In this document: piece by piece, positions 16,976-25,162 of the stretch
How positions within the stretch are numbered: position 1 is the first letter of the stretch
Layout of the letters: every line of letters starts with the position of its first letter
Assembly (NCBI GenBank): GCA_024693105.1
Contig: JAILLO010000093.1
Span: 1-64,000, forward strand
Origin: Clostridia bacterium
GTDB taxonomy: Bacteria > Bacillota > Clostridia > Peptostreptococcales > Anaerovoracaceae
DNA length: 64,000 nt
Direction of reading: 5' to 3'
Notes under the pieces: model-generated
Told to the model about the DNA's origin: nothing
The model's input: the letters and a program-made list of their open reading frames with translations, nothing else
The model's database searches: none
Made by a program: the position numbers and the translations under genes

Positions 16976-18550
16976 ATGAAAAATTTCAAAAGACCAACAA
17001 TGCTGATGATACTCGACGGCTTCGGCTGCAGCAAAAAAACGGAAGGAAACGCCATTGCAGCGGCAAAGACTCCGAATCTTGACAGCATTTTTGCAAAATA
17101 CCCGCATACACAGCTCGGATGCTGCGGCCTCAGTGTCGGCCTGCCCGAAGGGCAGATGGGTAATTCCGAAGTCGGCCACCTCAATATAGGCGCAGGACGC
17201 ATCGTCTATCAGGAGCTGACAAAAATAACAAAGAAAATCGAGGATAAATCCTTCTTTTCAAACAGAGCATTCTGCGATGCTGCCGCTCACTTAAAGAAAA
17301 CCGGCGGCTGCCTTCATCTTTTCGGACTTCTTTCGGACGGCGGCGTACACAGCCATATTTCACACCTTGAGGCTCTGCTCGGATTTGCATCCGAAAATGA
17401 AATCAGCAAAGTTTATGTTCACTGCTTTCTTGACGGCCGTGATGTTCCGCCGCGCTGCGCGATGAAATACATTTCGCAACTTGAAGATTTCATGAAGAAG
17501 CTCGGAACCGGCAAAATCGCAACTGTTTCGGGCCGTTACTATGCAATGGACAGAGATAAACGCTGGGACAGAATTCAAAAGGCATATGATGCCCTGACTC
17601 TCGGCAAAGGGCGCATTGCTCCCGATGCGGCGGCTGCGATTGATATGGCTTACAACGCCGATGAAAACGACGAATTTGTAATTCCTACAGTCATAAGCAG
17701 CGACAGCGAGGTGCTTTCAAACGGTTCGGATGAAGCCGTTGCCAAAGATGCATGCGTTGTAAATAACGGTGACGCAATTATCATGTATAACTTCCGTCCC
17801 GACAGGGCAAGAGAAATAACGCGCGCCTTTGTCGATGCGGATTTCAACGGTTTTAAACGCGAAAAAGTCATCCGCGACCTCAAATACGTCTGCATGACGC
17901 AGTACGATGCCGAAATGCCGGCAGTTGAAATTGCTTATCCGCCCGAAAAAATGCAAAACACCTTCGGTGAATATATTTCAAAGCTCGGGCTCAGACAGCT
18001 GAGAATAGCCGAAACCGAAAAATACGCGCACGTCACCTTCTTCTTTAACGGAGGCGTGGAGGAGCCCAACAAAAACGAAGACAGAATACTCATCCCTTCA
18101 CCAAAGGTAGCAACATACGACCTGCAGCCCGAAATGAGCGCTTACCTTGTCAAAGATGCTGTTCTTGAACAAATTGCTTCCGACAAATACGATGTCATAA
18201 TTTTGAATTTCGCAAATGCCGACATGGTCGGTCACACAGGAATAATGTCTGCCGCCGTAAGCGCCGTGGAAGCACTTGACTCATGCGTTGAGGAAATCAA
18301 AAATGCGGTCCTTGAAAAAGGCGGCCGGATTCTTCTGACTGCAGACCACGGAAATGCCGACTGTATGATTGACGAAAACGGAAACACCGTAACGGCGCAC
18401 TCCCTCAACCCTGTTCCCCTTGTTCACATTGCGGAGAACCCCTGCGAGCTGAAGGACGGCGGAATTCTTGCCGATCTGATTCCGACAATGCTTGATTTAA
18501 TGGGAATTGACATACCTCCGGAAATGACAGGAAGAAGTCTGAAAAAATAG
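16976..18550 (+). CDS. gpmI: 2,3-bisphosphoglycerate-independent phosphoglycerate mutase
   Basis: This glycolytic enzyme interconverts 3- and 2-phosphoglycerate with a Mn-dependent phosphoserine intermediate. The 524-residue protein has the alkaline-phosphatase-like metal sites split around an inserted transferase domain. Visible are LMILDGFG at the start, the phosphorylated serine in QMGNSEVGHLNIGAGR near residue 60, LLSDGGVHSHISH near 120, and the distal metal-binding TADHGNAD near 460. Length and motif order are typical. The gene is transcribed alone from tandem promoters and ends in a strong stem-loop. Its spacing away from other glycolytic genes (pfkA is about 6 kb away on the other strand) is unremarkable. 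Confidence 0.96.
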   Translation: MKNFKRPTMLMILDGFGCSKKTEGNAIAAAKTPNLDSIFAKYPHTQLGCCGLSVGLPEGQMGNSEVGHLNIGAGRIVYQELTKITKKIEDKSFFSNRAFCDAAAHLKKTGGCLHLFGLLSDGGVHSHISHLEALLGFASENEISKVYVHCFLDGRDVPPRCAMKYISQLEDFMKKLGTGKIATVSGRYYAMDRDKRWDRIQKAYDALTLGKGRIAPDAAAAIDMAYNADENDEFVIPTVISSDSEVLSNGSDEAVAKDACVVNNGDAIIMYNFRPDRAREITRAFVDADFNGFKREKVIRDLKYVCMTQYDAEMPAVEIAYPPEKMQNTFGEYISKLGLRQLRIAETEKYAHVTFFFNGGVEEPNKNEDRILIPSPKVATYDLQPEMSAYLVKDAVLEQIASDKYDVIILNFANADMVGHTGIMSAAVSAVEALDSCVEEIKNAVLEKGGRILLTADHGNADCMIDENGNTVTAHSLNPVPLVHIAENPCELKDGGILADLIPTMLDLMGIDIPPEMTGRSLKK

Positions 18551-18759
18551 ACCGGATACCCCGTCGGAAATTCCGAAAAATTCATGCGGAATGCCACGCC
18601 GGAAGCTCCGAAAAAACTTCCGGAATATCCCGCGCCAAGACTTCGGAAAGCTGTCACGGTTTTGTCACGCGGCAGCGCTTTTTAGTGGCTTTTCCGAACA
18701 AATATTTACACGAAATTACACAAATGTTACTCTTATGTTACATTTGCTTAAAAACTGAT

Positions 18760-18812
18760 AAAAGCAATGGTTTCAAGGTATATTTTCCTTGTGAAAACCA
18801 CTGCTTTTTGTT
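18760..18812 (+). terminator. terminator downstream of gpmI
   Basis: A long imperfect stem (AAAAGCAATGGTTT with AAAACCACTGCTTTTT) with a short inner AGG/CCT pairing ends in TTTTTGTT. It lies about 210 bases after the gpmI stop. Between them is a GC-rich stretch with several CGGAA/TTCCG repeats and, at 18721-18748, a near-palindrome of CAAATGTTAC with GTTACATTTG. No gene was seen there. Confidence 0.8.
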
Positions 18813-18817
18813 ATAAT
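18789..18817 (+). promoter_or_regulatory. predicted promoter of the TVP38-pssA-psd operon
   Basis: TTGTGA (18789-18794) and a perfect TATAAT (18812-18817) are separated by 17 bases. The -35 element lies in the 3' arm of the gpmI terminator hairpin, so terminator and promoter overlap. Confidence 0.55.
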
Positions 18818-18911
18818 TATTATAATCGCAAAGTGTTGCCACGGAGCGGATACACCTTCGGGTTTTTACCTGAAACCGGGCTTCCGGTTGCGGAAAGGGG
18901 TGGTTAATTAT

Positions 18912-19481
18912 ATGAGCGTGAGCATGGGCAAAAAGATAAAGTCCTGGACCATCCTCTTCTTTATCATAGCAATAGCTCTTCTATTAAAACAGATATTCAG
19001 CAAACAGGTTTCATCGGTTGAAGATTTCCGGCTTCTGATGGAATCCTTCGGACTGGCAGCTCCCCTGGTTCTGACAGTTATTCAGGCCTTTCAGGTTGTC
19101 GTGCCGGTTCTTCCGGGATATCTGGGATGTATAGTCGGTGCCATTGCATTCGGACCGTGGGTCGGCTTCCTTTGCAATTATGTCGGCATCAGTGTCGGTT
19201 CCATAATTGCCTATTATCTTGGCAAAAAATACGGAATTGATATTGTGCTTACATTTTTCAGCGAAAAGCAATTTTATAAATGGCAAAGCAGAATAGAAAA
19301 AAGCAAATCTTATACCTGGTTTTTATTCCTTGCCATACTGCTTCCTCTTTTTCCGGATGATTTTTTCTGTTACTTTTCAGGACTTATCAAAATGGACAGC
19401 AGAAAATTTACATGGATTATTATTCTTTGCAAGCCATGGTGCATAATGGCTTACAGCATTATTTTCGGAGTCCTCATATAG
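18912..19481 (+). CDS. TVP38/TMEM64 (DedA-like) family membrane protein
   Basis: DedA/TVP38 proteins are membrane proteins that in several bacteria scramble or recycle phospholipids or undecaprenyl phosphate. The 189-residue protein has about five hydrophobic segments and the family core, seen as VLPGYLGCIVGAIAFGPWVG, then GSIIAYYLGKKYG near residue 105, and a C-terminal LFPDDFFCYFSGL stretch that matches the usual PxFPxDxxxYxxG motif. I start at the ATG at 18912 with AAAGGGGTGG ahead of it, rather than at an in-frame TTG at 18888. It heads an operon with pssA and psd, which fits a phospholipid role. Confidence 0.82.
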   Translation: MSVSMGKKIKSWTILFFIIAIALLLKQIFSKQVSSVEDFRLLMESFGLAAPLVLTVIQAFQVVVPVLPGYLGCIVGAIAFGPWVGFLCNYVGISVGSIIAYYLGKKYGIDIVLTFFSEKQFYKWQSRIEKSKSYTWFLFLAILLPLFPDDFFCYFSGLIKMDSRKFTWIIILCKPWCIMAYSIIFGVLI

Positions 19482-19523
19482 AGGACTTATGGACTCATTA
19501 CAAAATAATAAAAGGAGTACAAA

Positions 19524-20168
19524 ATGAAAAATAAATTACTTGGTGTTTATGATTACACCGTCATTCTGACTTATGCTGCATTGGTTTTCGGAGTTTTCGG
19601 TATTTTAAGTGCCATAAATCTCGACTTCTGGAATTCTGTTATCTGTCTCATGCTTGCAGGTATCTGTGACATGTTCGACGGTGCTGTTGCCCGTACAAAG
19701 GTTGACAGAACCGATGCGGAAAAGCGTTTCGGAATACAGATTGATTCGCTTGCAGACCTTGTCAATTTCGGAGTTCTGCCGGCCATATTCGTATATATGA
19801 TTTGCGACGAAAGTGTGGTTATTTCAATCGTTGCCGTACTCTTCGTACTTTGCGCGCTTATCCGTCTCTCCTACTTCAACGTTCTCGAAGAAGAAAGACA
19901 AAGACAGACTACGGGCAAAAGAAAGAGTTATCTCGGCCTTCCCGTTACAAGTGCTGCACTGATACTTCCCCTTGTATATCTTATGTTTGATTACAGAATG
20001 ATTAAAAACACGGCAATCTTCCCGATTATGCTTGTTCTTCTCGGAAGCGGCTATATTTCAACCTTCCACATCAAAAAACCGGGTGTTGTCGGCAAGATTA
20101 TTGTCGTAATCATCGGTGCTGTTGAAGCTGTCGGTATGTTTTTCGTTATGGGTTGGGATGCAGTATGA
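19524..20168 (+). CDS. pssA: CDP-diacylglycerol-serine O-phosphatidyltransferase
   Basis: The enzyme makes phosphatidylserine from CDP-diacylglycerol and serine in the membrane. The 214-residue, multi-pass protein shows the CDP-alcohol transferase signature D-G-x2-A-R-x8-G-x3-D-x3-D: MFDGAVARTKVD followed by GIQIDSLAD, all key aspartates present. It is followed, with an ATGA overlap, by phosphatidylserine decarboxylase, so the two consecutive steps to phosphatidylethanolamine are translationally coupled. This neighbour is what separates serine as the head group from other CDP-alcohol enzymes. It has AAAGGAG before the ATG and lies 42 bases after the TVP38 gene. Confidence 0.92.
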   Translation: MKNKLLGVYDYTVILTYAALVFGVFGILSAINLDFWNSVICLMLAGICDMFDGAVARTKVDRTDAEKRFGIQIDSLADLVNFGVLPAIFVYMICDESVVISIVAVLFVLCALIRLSYFNVLEEERQRQTTGKRKSYLGLPVTSAALILPLVYLMFDYRMIKNTAIFPIMLVLLGSGYISTFHIKKPGVVGKIIVVIIGAVEAVGMFFVMGWDAV

Positions 20169-21103
20169 GTGATACACTTACGTTACGTTTTCTGTACAAC
20201 ACGATTCCCGGAAGAGCGATTCTCAAAGTGCTTGTTACACCGGCCGTTTCGAAAGCCGGAGGAGTTCTGCTTTCTTCGGGATTCTCAAAGCTCTTCATTG
20301 ACGGGTTTATCAAAAAACACAATATAGATATGAGCGCTACCGATATTCCGAAGGAGGGTTTTCCCTCCTTCAATGCTTTTTTCAAAAGAAAAAGAAAAAG
20401 CATCGAATATGACCTTTCGCCCGGAAGGCTCATCAGTCCGTGCGAAGCTTTTCTGACCCCGGCCGTGATACGGGACGGTACTGTCCTTGACATCAAGAAT
20501 TCGCGTTACACGGTCGAAGACCTCCTGCAGGACAAAGAACTCGCAAAAGAATTTGAAAACGGTCTGGCGCTCATTTTCAGGCTTACGCCGGCAAATTATC
20601 ACCGCTATTCATTTGCAGTATCGGGTTTTGTACAAAAGAGCCGCCGAATCGACGGAGAACTCCACTGTGTCAGGCCCGTGGCGCTCCGCAATATTCCGGT
20701 TCATGCTCGAAATTCGCGTGAATATGTCGTTGTGGAAACGGAAGATTTCGGTAAAGTTGTTCAGATGGAGGTCGGTGCCCTCTTTGTAGGAAAAATACAG
20801 AATCACCCGCTTGTGCAGTCCGGGTCTGCAACCGCATCGGAGGCTGCATCAGAGTCTGCGTCAGTGGCTGCGTCAGGGCCTGCATCAGAGGCTGCGTCAG
20901 AGGCTGCGTCAGAGTCTGCGGCAGGATTCCCTTATGTCAAAGCCGGCGATGAAAAAGGCTTCTTTGAATTCGGAGGCTCCACGATTATCCTTCTGCTTCA
21001 AAAGGACGCCGTTGATTTCGACGAAACGCTCCTTTCGCCGCGCGATGAAAACGACGAAATCCCCGTGGATATCGGAGCATTTATAGCAAATACAAAATCT
21101 TGA
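20165..21103 (+). CDS. psd: phosphatidylserine decarboxylase with an expanded Ala/Ser repeat
   Basis: Psd converts phosphatidylserine to phosphatidylethanolamine using a pyruvoyl group made by self-cleavage. In this 312-residue protein the cleavage site is FGGSTIILLL, with the Gly-Ser bond at about 271/272. The conserved LTPANYHRYSF lies near 140-150. An unusual low-complexity run of Ala, Ser and Glu (about residues 220-253, DNA 20826-20925, built of 12-base units) sits between the GKIQNH motif and the cleavage site, where homologues normally have a short loop. The run is in frame and the rest of the protein is intact, so it is probably functional. The ATG overlaps the pssA stop. Confidence 0.92.
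   Translation: MSDTLTLRFLYNTIPGRAILKVLVTPAVSKAGGVLLSSGFSKLFIDGFIKKHNIDMSATDIPKEGFPSFNAFFKRKRKSIEYDLSPGRLISPCEAFLTPAVIRDGTVLDIKNSRYTVEDLLQDKELAKEFENGLALIFRLTPANYHRYSFAVSGFVQKSRRIDGELHCVRPVALRNIPVHARNSREYVVVETEDFGKVVQMEVGALFVGKIQNHPLVQSGSATASEAASESASVAASGPASEAASEAASESAAGFPYVKAGDEKGFFEFGGSTIILLLQKDAVDFDETLLSPRDENDEIPVDIGAFIANTKS
20826..20925 (+). repeat. 12-base in-frame tandem repeats within psd
   Basis: About eight degenerate copies of a 12-base unit close to GCTGCGTCAGAG encode alternating Ala-Ser-Glu-Ala/Ser. The unit is a multiple of three, so copy-number change would not break the frame. Confidence 0.85.
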
Positions 21104-21153
21104 AAATCTATGACTTATACAAGGTAAATATATCTTATAAGTCATAGATTTTT
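21103..21153 (+). terminator. terminator of the TVP38-pssA-psd operon
   Basis: A 17-base perfect stem (AAAATCTATGACTTATA with its complement) and a run of T residues begin at the psd stop codon. Confidence 0.85.
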
Positions 21154-21242
21154 ACTTAAAAACAGATATTCTGTCTTCACCCGCTGCAGCAATCCGGCCG
21201 CTACAGCAAGCCGGCAACTACGGCAACAAGCGAATTCAGGCC

Positions 21243-21282
21243 AAAAAAACAGATGCCACCTGTGCAATACAGGATAGCATCC
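21243..21282 (-). terminator. terminator of the amino-acid ABC transporter operon
   Basis: On the minus strand, a GATGC/GCATC stem with an inner CCTG/CAGG pairing is followed by TGTTTTTTT, shortly after the ATPase gene stop at 21307. Confidence 0.72.
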
Positions 21283-21306
21283 ATGTGATTATTCGATTCG
21301 GAAGGC

Positions 21307-22026
21307 TTATACAAGCACCTTGTCCAGGAACTGCTTCAGTCTTTCAGTCTTCGGATTTCCGAAGATTTCTTCCGCGCTTCCCTCTTCCACTATCGTTCCG
21401 GCATCCATAAAAATTATGTCGTCGGCAACTTCCTTTGCAAAGCCCATCTCGTGCGTTACCACAACCATGGTCATTCCGCTTTCCGCAAGCTTTTTCATTA
21501 CATCGAGAACCTCGCCGACCATCTCCGGGTCAAGTGCCGAAGTAGGCTCGTCAAACAAAATGATTTCAGGATCCATCGCAAGCGCACGCGCAATTGCGAC
21601 TCTCTGCTTCTGTCCTCCCGAAAGGCTTCTCGGCTTTACATGCGCCTTCTCTTCAAGACCTACAAGCTTCAGAAGCTCCATTCCCTTCTTTTCCGCCTCG
21701 GCCTTTGGCATCTTTTTTACATGAATCGGACTTGCAGTGATATTTCCCAGAACAGTCATGTTCGAGAAGAGATTAAAGCTCTGGAACACCATCGCCATCT
21801 TTTCTCTGACGCCTGTAAGATTCTTCTCGCTTACCTCTTCACCGTCTATAACAATTGTTCCGCCGTCGGGAACTTCAAGATGATTCATACATCTGAGAAA
21901 TGTTGATTTGCCCGAACCGGAAGGTCCGATAATACAAAGCACCTCACCGTCGCTTACAGTTGCAGATACTTCATTTACGGCACGAAGTGCGCCGAAGTTT
22001 TTTACTATTTTTTTTGCTTCAAGCAT
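21307..22026 (-). CDS. polar amino-acid ABC transporter ATP-binding protein
   Basis: This is the cytoplasmic ATPase of a PAAT-family amino-acid importer. The 239-residue protein has Walker [10 protein letters not shown] near residue 35, signature [15 protein letters not shown] near 135, Walker [15 protein letters not shown], and the switch histidine in VVTHEMGFA. It closely resembles GlnQ/HisP-type ATPases. It is the last gene of the three-gene operon (binding protein, permease, ATPase), 11 bases after the permease. Substrate cannot be read from the ATPase; the ArgR-like boxes upstream of the operon favour arginine or another basic amino acid. Confidence 0.92.
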   Translation of the reverse strand: MLEAKKIVKNFGALRAVNEVSATVSDGEVLCIIGPSGSGKSTFLRCMNHLEVPDGGTIVIDGEEVSEKNLTGVREKMAMVFQSFNLFSNMTVLGNITASPIHVKKMPKAEAEKKGMELLKLVGLEEKAHVKPRSLSGGQKQRVAIARALAMDPEIILFDEPTSALDPEMVGEVLDVMKKLAESGMTMVVVTHEMGFAKEVADDIIFMDAGTIVEEGSAEEIFGNPKTERLKQFLDKVLV

Positions 22027-22037
22027 ACCTGTACCTC

Positions 22038-22760
22038 CTATTTGTCGCTCTTTTCCGCTTTTGCGAACAGTTTTCTGTCATTTTTCACATCGTTTGTTCC
22101 GTCTTCGTCCATCTTCTTTTCGAGAAGTCCCACAAGTTTTGAAAGCGGGAAGCATACAATCAGATATACAATTGCCGCGCCGACATAAGCAGGAAAGGTT
22201 TCAAAGGACTGAGCATTCCAAAGCTGTGCAGAACGTATTACTTCAACAACGCCTACAAAACCAAGCACCGATGTCTCCTTAATCATTGTAACAAGTTCAT
22301 TTCCAAGCGCCGGTATGCAGATTCTGAGTGCCTGCGGCCATACGACAAGCTTATTTACCATTCCCTTTGACATTCCGAGAGAATATGCAGCCTCAATCTG
22401 TCCCGGATCCACGGCCTGAATACCGCTTCTGAGGATTTCCGCAACATATGCCGCCGAGTTAAATGCGCATACAATAATTGCCGGAATTACAAGGCTCGGC
22501 CACTTAAAATCCACACCGTTTGACTGCAGAATCATAGGAAGACCGTAAGCCATGATAAGTGCCTGGGCAAGCATAGGCGTTGCACGCATTACTTCAATAT
22601 ATACATCCGATACTATTTTCGCCGGCTTTGATTTTCCAAGCTTCATAACTGCCAGAAGCAGACCTATCACAACACCCCCCGCAACTGCGAAAAGCGAGAC
22701 ATATAAGGTTGTCGGAAGACCTCTTAACGCGACCTCCACACCTTTTAAATAAACTCCCAT
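22038..22760 (-). CDS. polar amino-acid ABC transporter permease
   Basis: This is a membrane subunit of the HisMQ/GlnP family. The 240-residue protein has about five membrane segments, begins [20 protein letters not shown] as is usual for the family, and carries the EAA-loop region [20 protein letters not shown] followed by [13 protein letters not shown]. Only one permease gene is present, so the transporter would be a homodimer. It is preceded by a hairpin that separates it from the binding-protein gene and is followed closely by the ATPase gene. Confidence 0.92.
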   Translation of the reverse strand: MGVYLKGVEVALRGLPTTLYVSLFAVAGGVVIGLLLAVMKLGKSKPAKIVSDVYIEVMRATPMLAQALIMAYGLPMILQSNGVDFKWPSLVIPAIIVCAFNSAAYVAEILRSGIQAVDPGQIEAAYSLGMSKGMVNKLVVWPQALRICIPALGNELVTMIKETSVLGFVGVVEVIRSAQLWNAQSFETFPAYVGAAIVYLIVCFPLSKLVGLLEKKMDEDGTNDVKNDRKLFAKAEKSDK

Positions 22761-22811
22761 TTTTTTCTCCTGTTTCCTGTAATTTGTAATTTATTCCATT
22801 ATGCAAAACAA

Positions 22812-22835
22812 GGCCGTCCACCGCAGGGGACGGCC
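22812..22835 (-). terminator. intra-operon hairpin between binding protein and permease
   Basis: An 8-base perfect GC-rich stem (GGCCGTCC/GGACGGCC) followed by TTGTTTTG lies between the two genes. Such hairpins commonly let the binding protein be made in excess over the membrane parts by partial termination or 3'-end protection. Confidence 0.6.
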
Positions 22836-22873
22836 GTAAATGTTCTTATTTTCCGCTTGAGCCTGAAACCGGA

Positions 22874-23662
22874 TTAGTTGAACCACTTTTCAAGAAGCTT
22901 GTCGTAAGTTCCGTTTTCCATCATGTTCTTGAGACCTGCATTGATCTTTTCAAGAAGTTCGGTGTTGTCCTTTGCAACTGCAAATCCGTAAGCTTCTGCA
23001 TTCATAGGTTCGCCTACCATCTTGAATCCTTCAATCTTGTTGATATAAGCCTGAGCAACCGGCTTGTCGATGATAACAGCCTGAACGTCTCCGTTCTTCA
23101 GCTGAAGCATGCAGTCGGAAAATGCATCTATAATTGTAGCTGACTTGATTTTCTTTTCGTCTGCCAGTGAGTTACACATGTCTGCGCCTGTAGTTCCAAC
23201 CTGGGAAGCAACGATCATATCAGTAGTAAGGTCATCAACCGAAGTAACAGTGGAATCTTCCTTTACTACTACCATAAGAGCTGAATCATAATAAGTATCT
23301 GAGAATGAAACGTGCTTCTGACGTTCAGGATCTTCCGCATTCATTCCTGCAGTAATGATGTCATACTGATGTGATTCAACGGAAGGAATAAGTGAATCAA
23401 ATACCATATCTGTGTAATCAACCTTGAATCCCTGGTCCTCAGCAATTGCGTTCATAAGGTCCATATCGAATCCAACGATGTTTCCGTCTTCGTCAGTTGT
23501 GTCAAACGGTGGGAAAGATGCCTCTGTAATGCAGTGGTATGTAGGAACATCTGCAGCAGGCTCTTCTGCAGCAGGTTCGCTGCTGCTTCCGCATCCGCTG
23601 AAAATCATAGCGAGCATGGCGATAACCATAATAAGTGTCATAAGTTTCTTTGTAGTCTTCAT
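22874..23662 (-). CDS. amino-acid ABC transporter substrate-binding lipoprotein
   Basis: This is the extracellular solute-binding subunit of the importer. The 262-residue precursor starts MKTTKKLMTLIMVIAMLAMI and has lipobox FSGC, so it is anchored as a lipoprotein. The mature domain is SBP family 3: FPPFDTTDEDGNIVGFDMDL near residue 60, then VGTTGADMC, and a C-terminal NAGLKNMMENGTYDKLLEKW. I use the ATG at 23662, which has GAAGGAG upstream, instead of an in-frame ATG 15 codons earlier. It is the promoter-proximal gene of its operon. The substrate is probably a basic amino acid, by regulation rather than by binding residues. Confidence 0.92.
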   Translation of the reverse strand: MKTTKKLMTLIMVIAMLAMIFSGCGSSSEPAAEEPAADVPTYHCITEASFPPFDTTDEDGNIVGFDMDLMNAIAEDQGFKVDYTDMVFDSLIPSVESHQYDIITAGMNAEDPERQKHVSFSDTYYDSALMVVVKEDSTVTSVDDLTTDMIVASQVGTTGADMCNSLADEKKIKSATIIDAFSDCMLQLKNGDVQAVIIDKPVAQAYINKIEGFKMVGEPMNAEAYGFAVAKDNTELLEKINAGLKNMMENGTYDKLLEKWFN

Positions 23663-23769
23663 AATTTTTTCTCCTTCTTTAATAAATATTATCTTCTTTG
23701 TAATCATTTTCAGTATTCATCCGGCATAAACTTTCATATTATCTACTCAAGTTTCATATGCATTGTTTT

Positions 23770-23803
23770 TGTATATTTATGCATCCGTCTGAATAATTTT
23801 TCA
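23770..23803. promoter_or_regulatory. pair of ARG-box-like operators over the ABC transporter start site
   Basis: Two imperfect palindromes, TGAATAATTTTTCA (23790-23803) and TGTATATTTATGCA (23770-23783), match the ArgR consensus core TGAATWWWWATTCA with one and two mismatches. Their centres are 20 bases apart, about the spacing of tandem ARG boxes. They lie just downstream of the -10 element, where a bound repressor would block initiation. Confidence 0.5.
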
Positions 23804-23817
23804 TATTGACAAGATTC

Positions 23818-23845
23818 ATTATAGCACCATTATTTATATTGTCAA
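23818..23845 (-). promoter_or_regulatory. consensus sigma-A promoter of the ABC transporter operon
   Basis: On the minus strand a perfect TTGACA (23845-23840) and a perfect TATAAT (23823-23818) are separated by 16 bases. The leader to the binding-protein ATG is about 150 bases. Confidence 0.8.
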
Positions 23846-24007
23846 CACATTTTACGAATAAAAATAAATTTTTGCGAATAATAATTATCTATCGGGCAAA
23901 GCTTCACCCAAAGGCCCGCTTTCGGGCCGGCAGCGGCAGCAGCGGCAGCTTATCCGAATACGCAATTTGCGGCGCTGATTATTTACACATAAATCTCTCT
24001 TTCTTCT

Positions 24008-24049
24008 AAAAGAAAACCGGAGGCTTTGGATCTTGGTCCAAAGCCTCCG
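24008..24049 (-). terminator. terminator of pfkA
   Basis: On the minus strand, a 12-base perfect stem CGGAGGCTTTGG/CCAAAGCCTCCG is followed by GTTTTCTTTT. A further small GGCCCG/CGGGCC hairpin lies at 23911-23926. Confidence 0.85.
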
Positions 24050-24071
24050 TAATGCTTTTCGCGGCATTTTA

Positions 24072-25034
24072 TCATATTGAAAGAATATCCGCAAGCTTCA
24101 TTATATCCGTTTCGAATTCTCTTCCCATGTGCAGTGCTTCTTCAAGGTCATATTCAACAATGCAGTCACCGCTTATTCCGATTGCCTTGCTTAAGCTGTC
24201 ATCCTTCAGAAGTTCGACAGCCTTTGATGCCATGCGGCTTGCCAGCATTCTGTCTCTTGCCGTCGGAGAACCTCCCCTTTGAATATATCCCAAAACCACT
24301 ATCTTTGTATCTACGCCGGTTCTCTCTCCGATAACCGCAGCAAGCTCCTGAGAAGAAATATTGACGCCCTCCGCCTTTATGATCAGATTGTGCTTCTTTC
24401 CTCTGTTTCTTCCCTGTATAACCTTTCTGCACAGCGCATTTATATCCACCGGGATTTCAGGAATCAGTATCGTTTCGGCGCCGCCTGTAAGCCCCGCATA
24501 AAGAGCAATATCTCCACACCGCCGTCCCATTACCTCTATAACCGTACTTCTTTCATGTGCGGAAGAAGTATCCCTAATGTTGCTTATTGCGCCAAGCACG
24601 GTATTTACCGCCGTATCGAAGCCTATCGTAAAATCGGTATAGGCAAGGTCATTATCGATAGTCCCCGGTATTCCCATGACTCTGACTCCTTTTTTTGAAA
24701 GTTCAAGTCCTCCGCGCAGAGAGCCGTCGCCTCCTATCACCACAAGGCCCTCGATTTCAAAGTTTTCAAGCATTCCTACAGCACGCTTTTGCCCTTCCTG
24801 CGTCATAAAGCGCTCGCTTCTTGCCGTTCCCAGAATCGTGCCGCCTCTGTGCATAATATCTCCGACCGAGGATACGTCCATCTGCCTGATATCTCCGTCT
24901 ATCAGCCCTTCATAGCCTCTTTCTATTCCGTAAACCTCCATCCCGTAATAAATGGCGCTCCTTACTGCTGCACGCAAAGCCGCATTCATGCCCGGAGCAT
25001 CCCCGCCGCTTGTAAGTATGGCAATTTTCTTCAT
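24072..25034 (-). CDS. pfkA: ATP-dependent 6-phosphofructokinase
   Basis: This is the glycolytic kinase forming fructose 1,6-bisphosphate. The 320-residue protein has the normal bacterial length and motifs: ILTSGGDAPGMNAALRA at the start (phosphate binding; GGDA fits ATP use), GTARSERF near 72, PGTIDNDLAYTDFTIGFD near 125 (catalytic Asp in TIDND), EVMGRRCGDIALYAG near 167, and LGYIQRGGSPTARDR near 245. The ATG has GGGGGTG upstream. It lies 128 bases downstream of dnaE in the same direction and has its own TATAAT-containing AT-rich upstream region and a strong terminator. Confidence 0.95.
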   Translation of the reverse strand: MKKIAILTSGGDAPGMNAALRAAVRSAIYYGMEVYGIERGYEGLIDGDIRQMDVSSVGDIMHRGGTILGTARSERFMTQEGQKRAVGMLENFEIEGLVVIGGDGSLRGGLELSKKGVRVMGIPGTIDNDLAYTDFTIGFDTAVNTVLGAISNIRDTSSAHERSTVIEVMGRRCGDIALYAGLTGGAETILIPEIPVDINALCRKVIQGRNRGKKHNLIIKAEGVNISSQELAAVIGERTGVDTKIVVLGYIQRGGSPTARDRMLASRMASKAVELLKDDSLSKAIGISGDCIVEYDLEEALHMGREFETDIMKLADILSI

Positions 25035-25162
25035 GATATTACACCCCCGTTCGGATAAAACAACCTTATTAATGTAATAATTGATGCATTATATATGATA
25101 ATTATGTATATATATACGTTTTTGAGAATGGCTTCTATACGCTTTTGGAAATGGCTTCGGCA

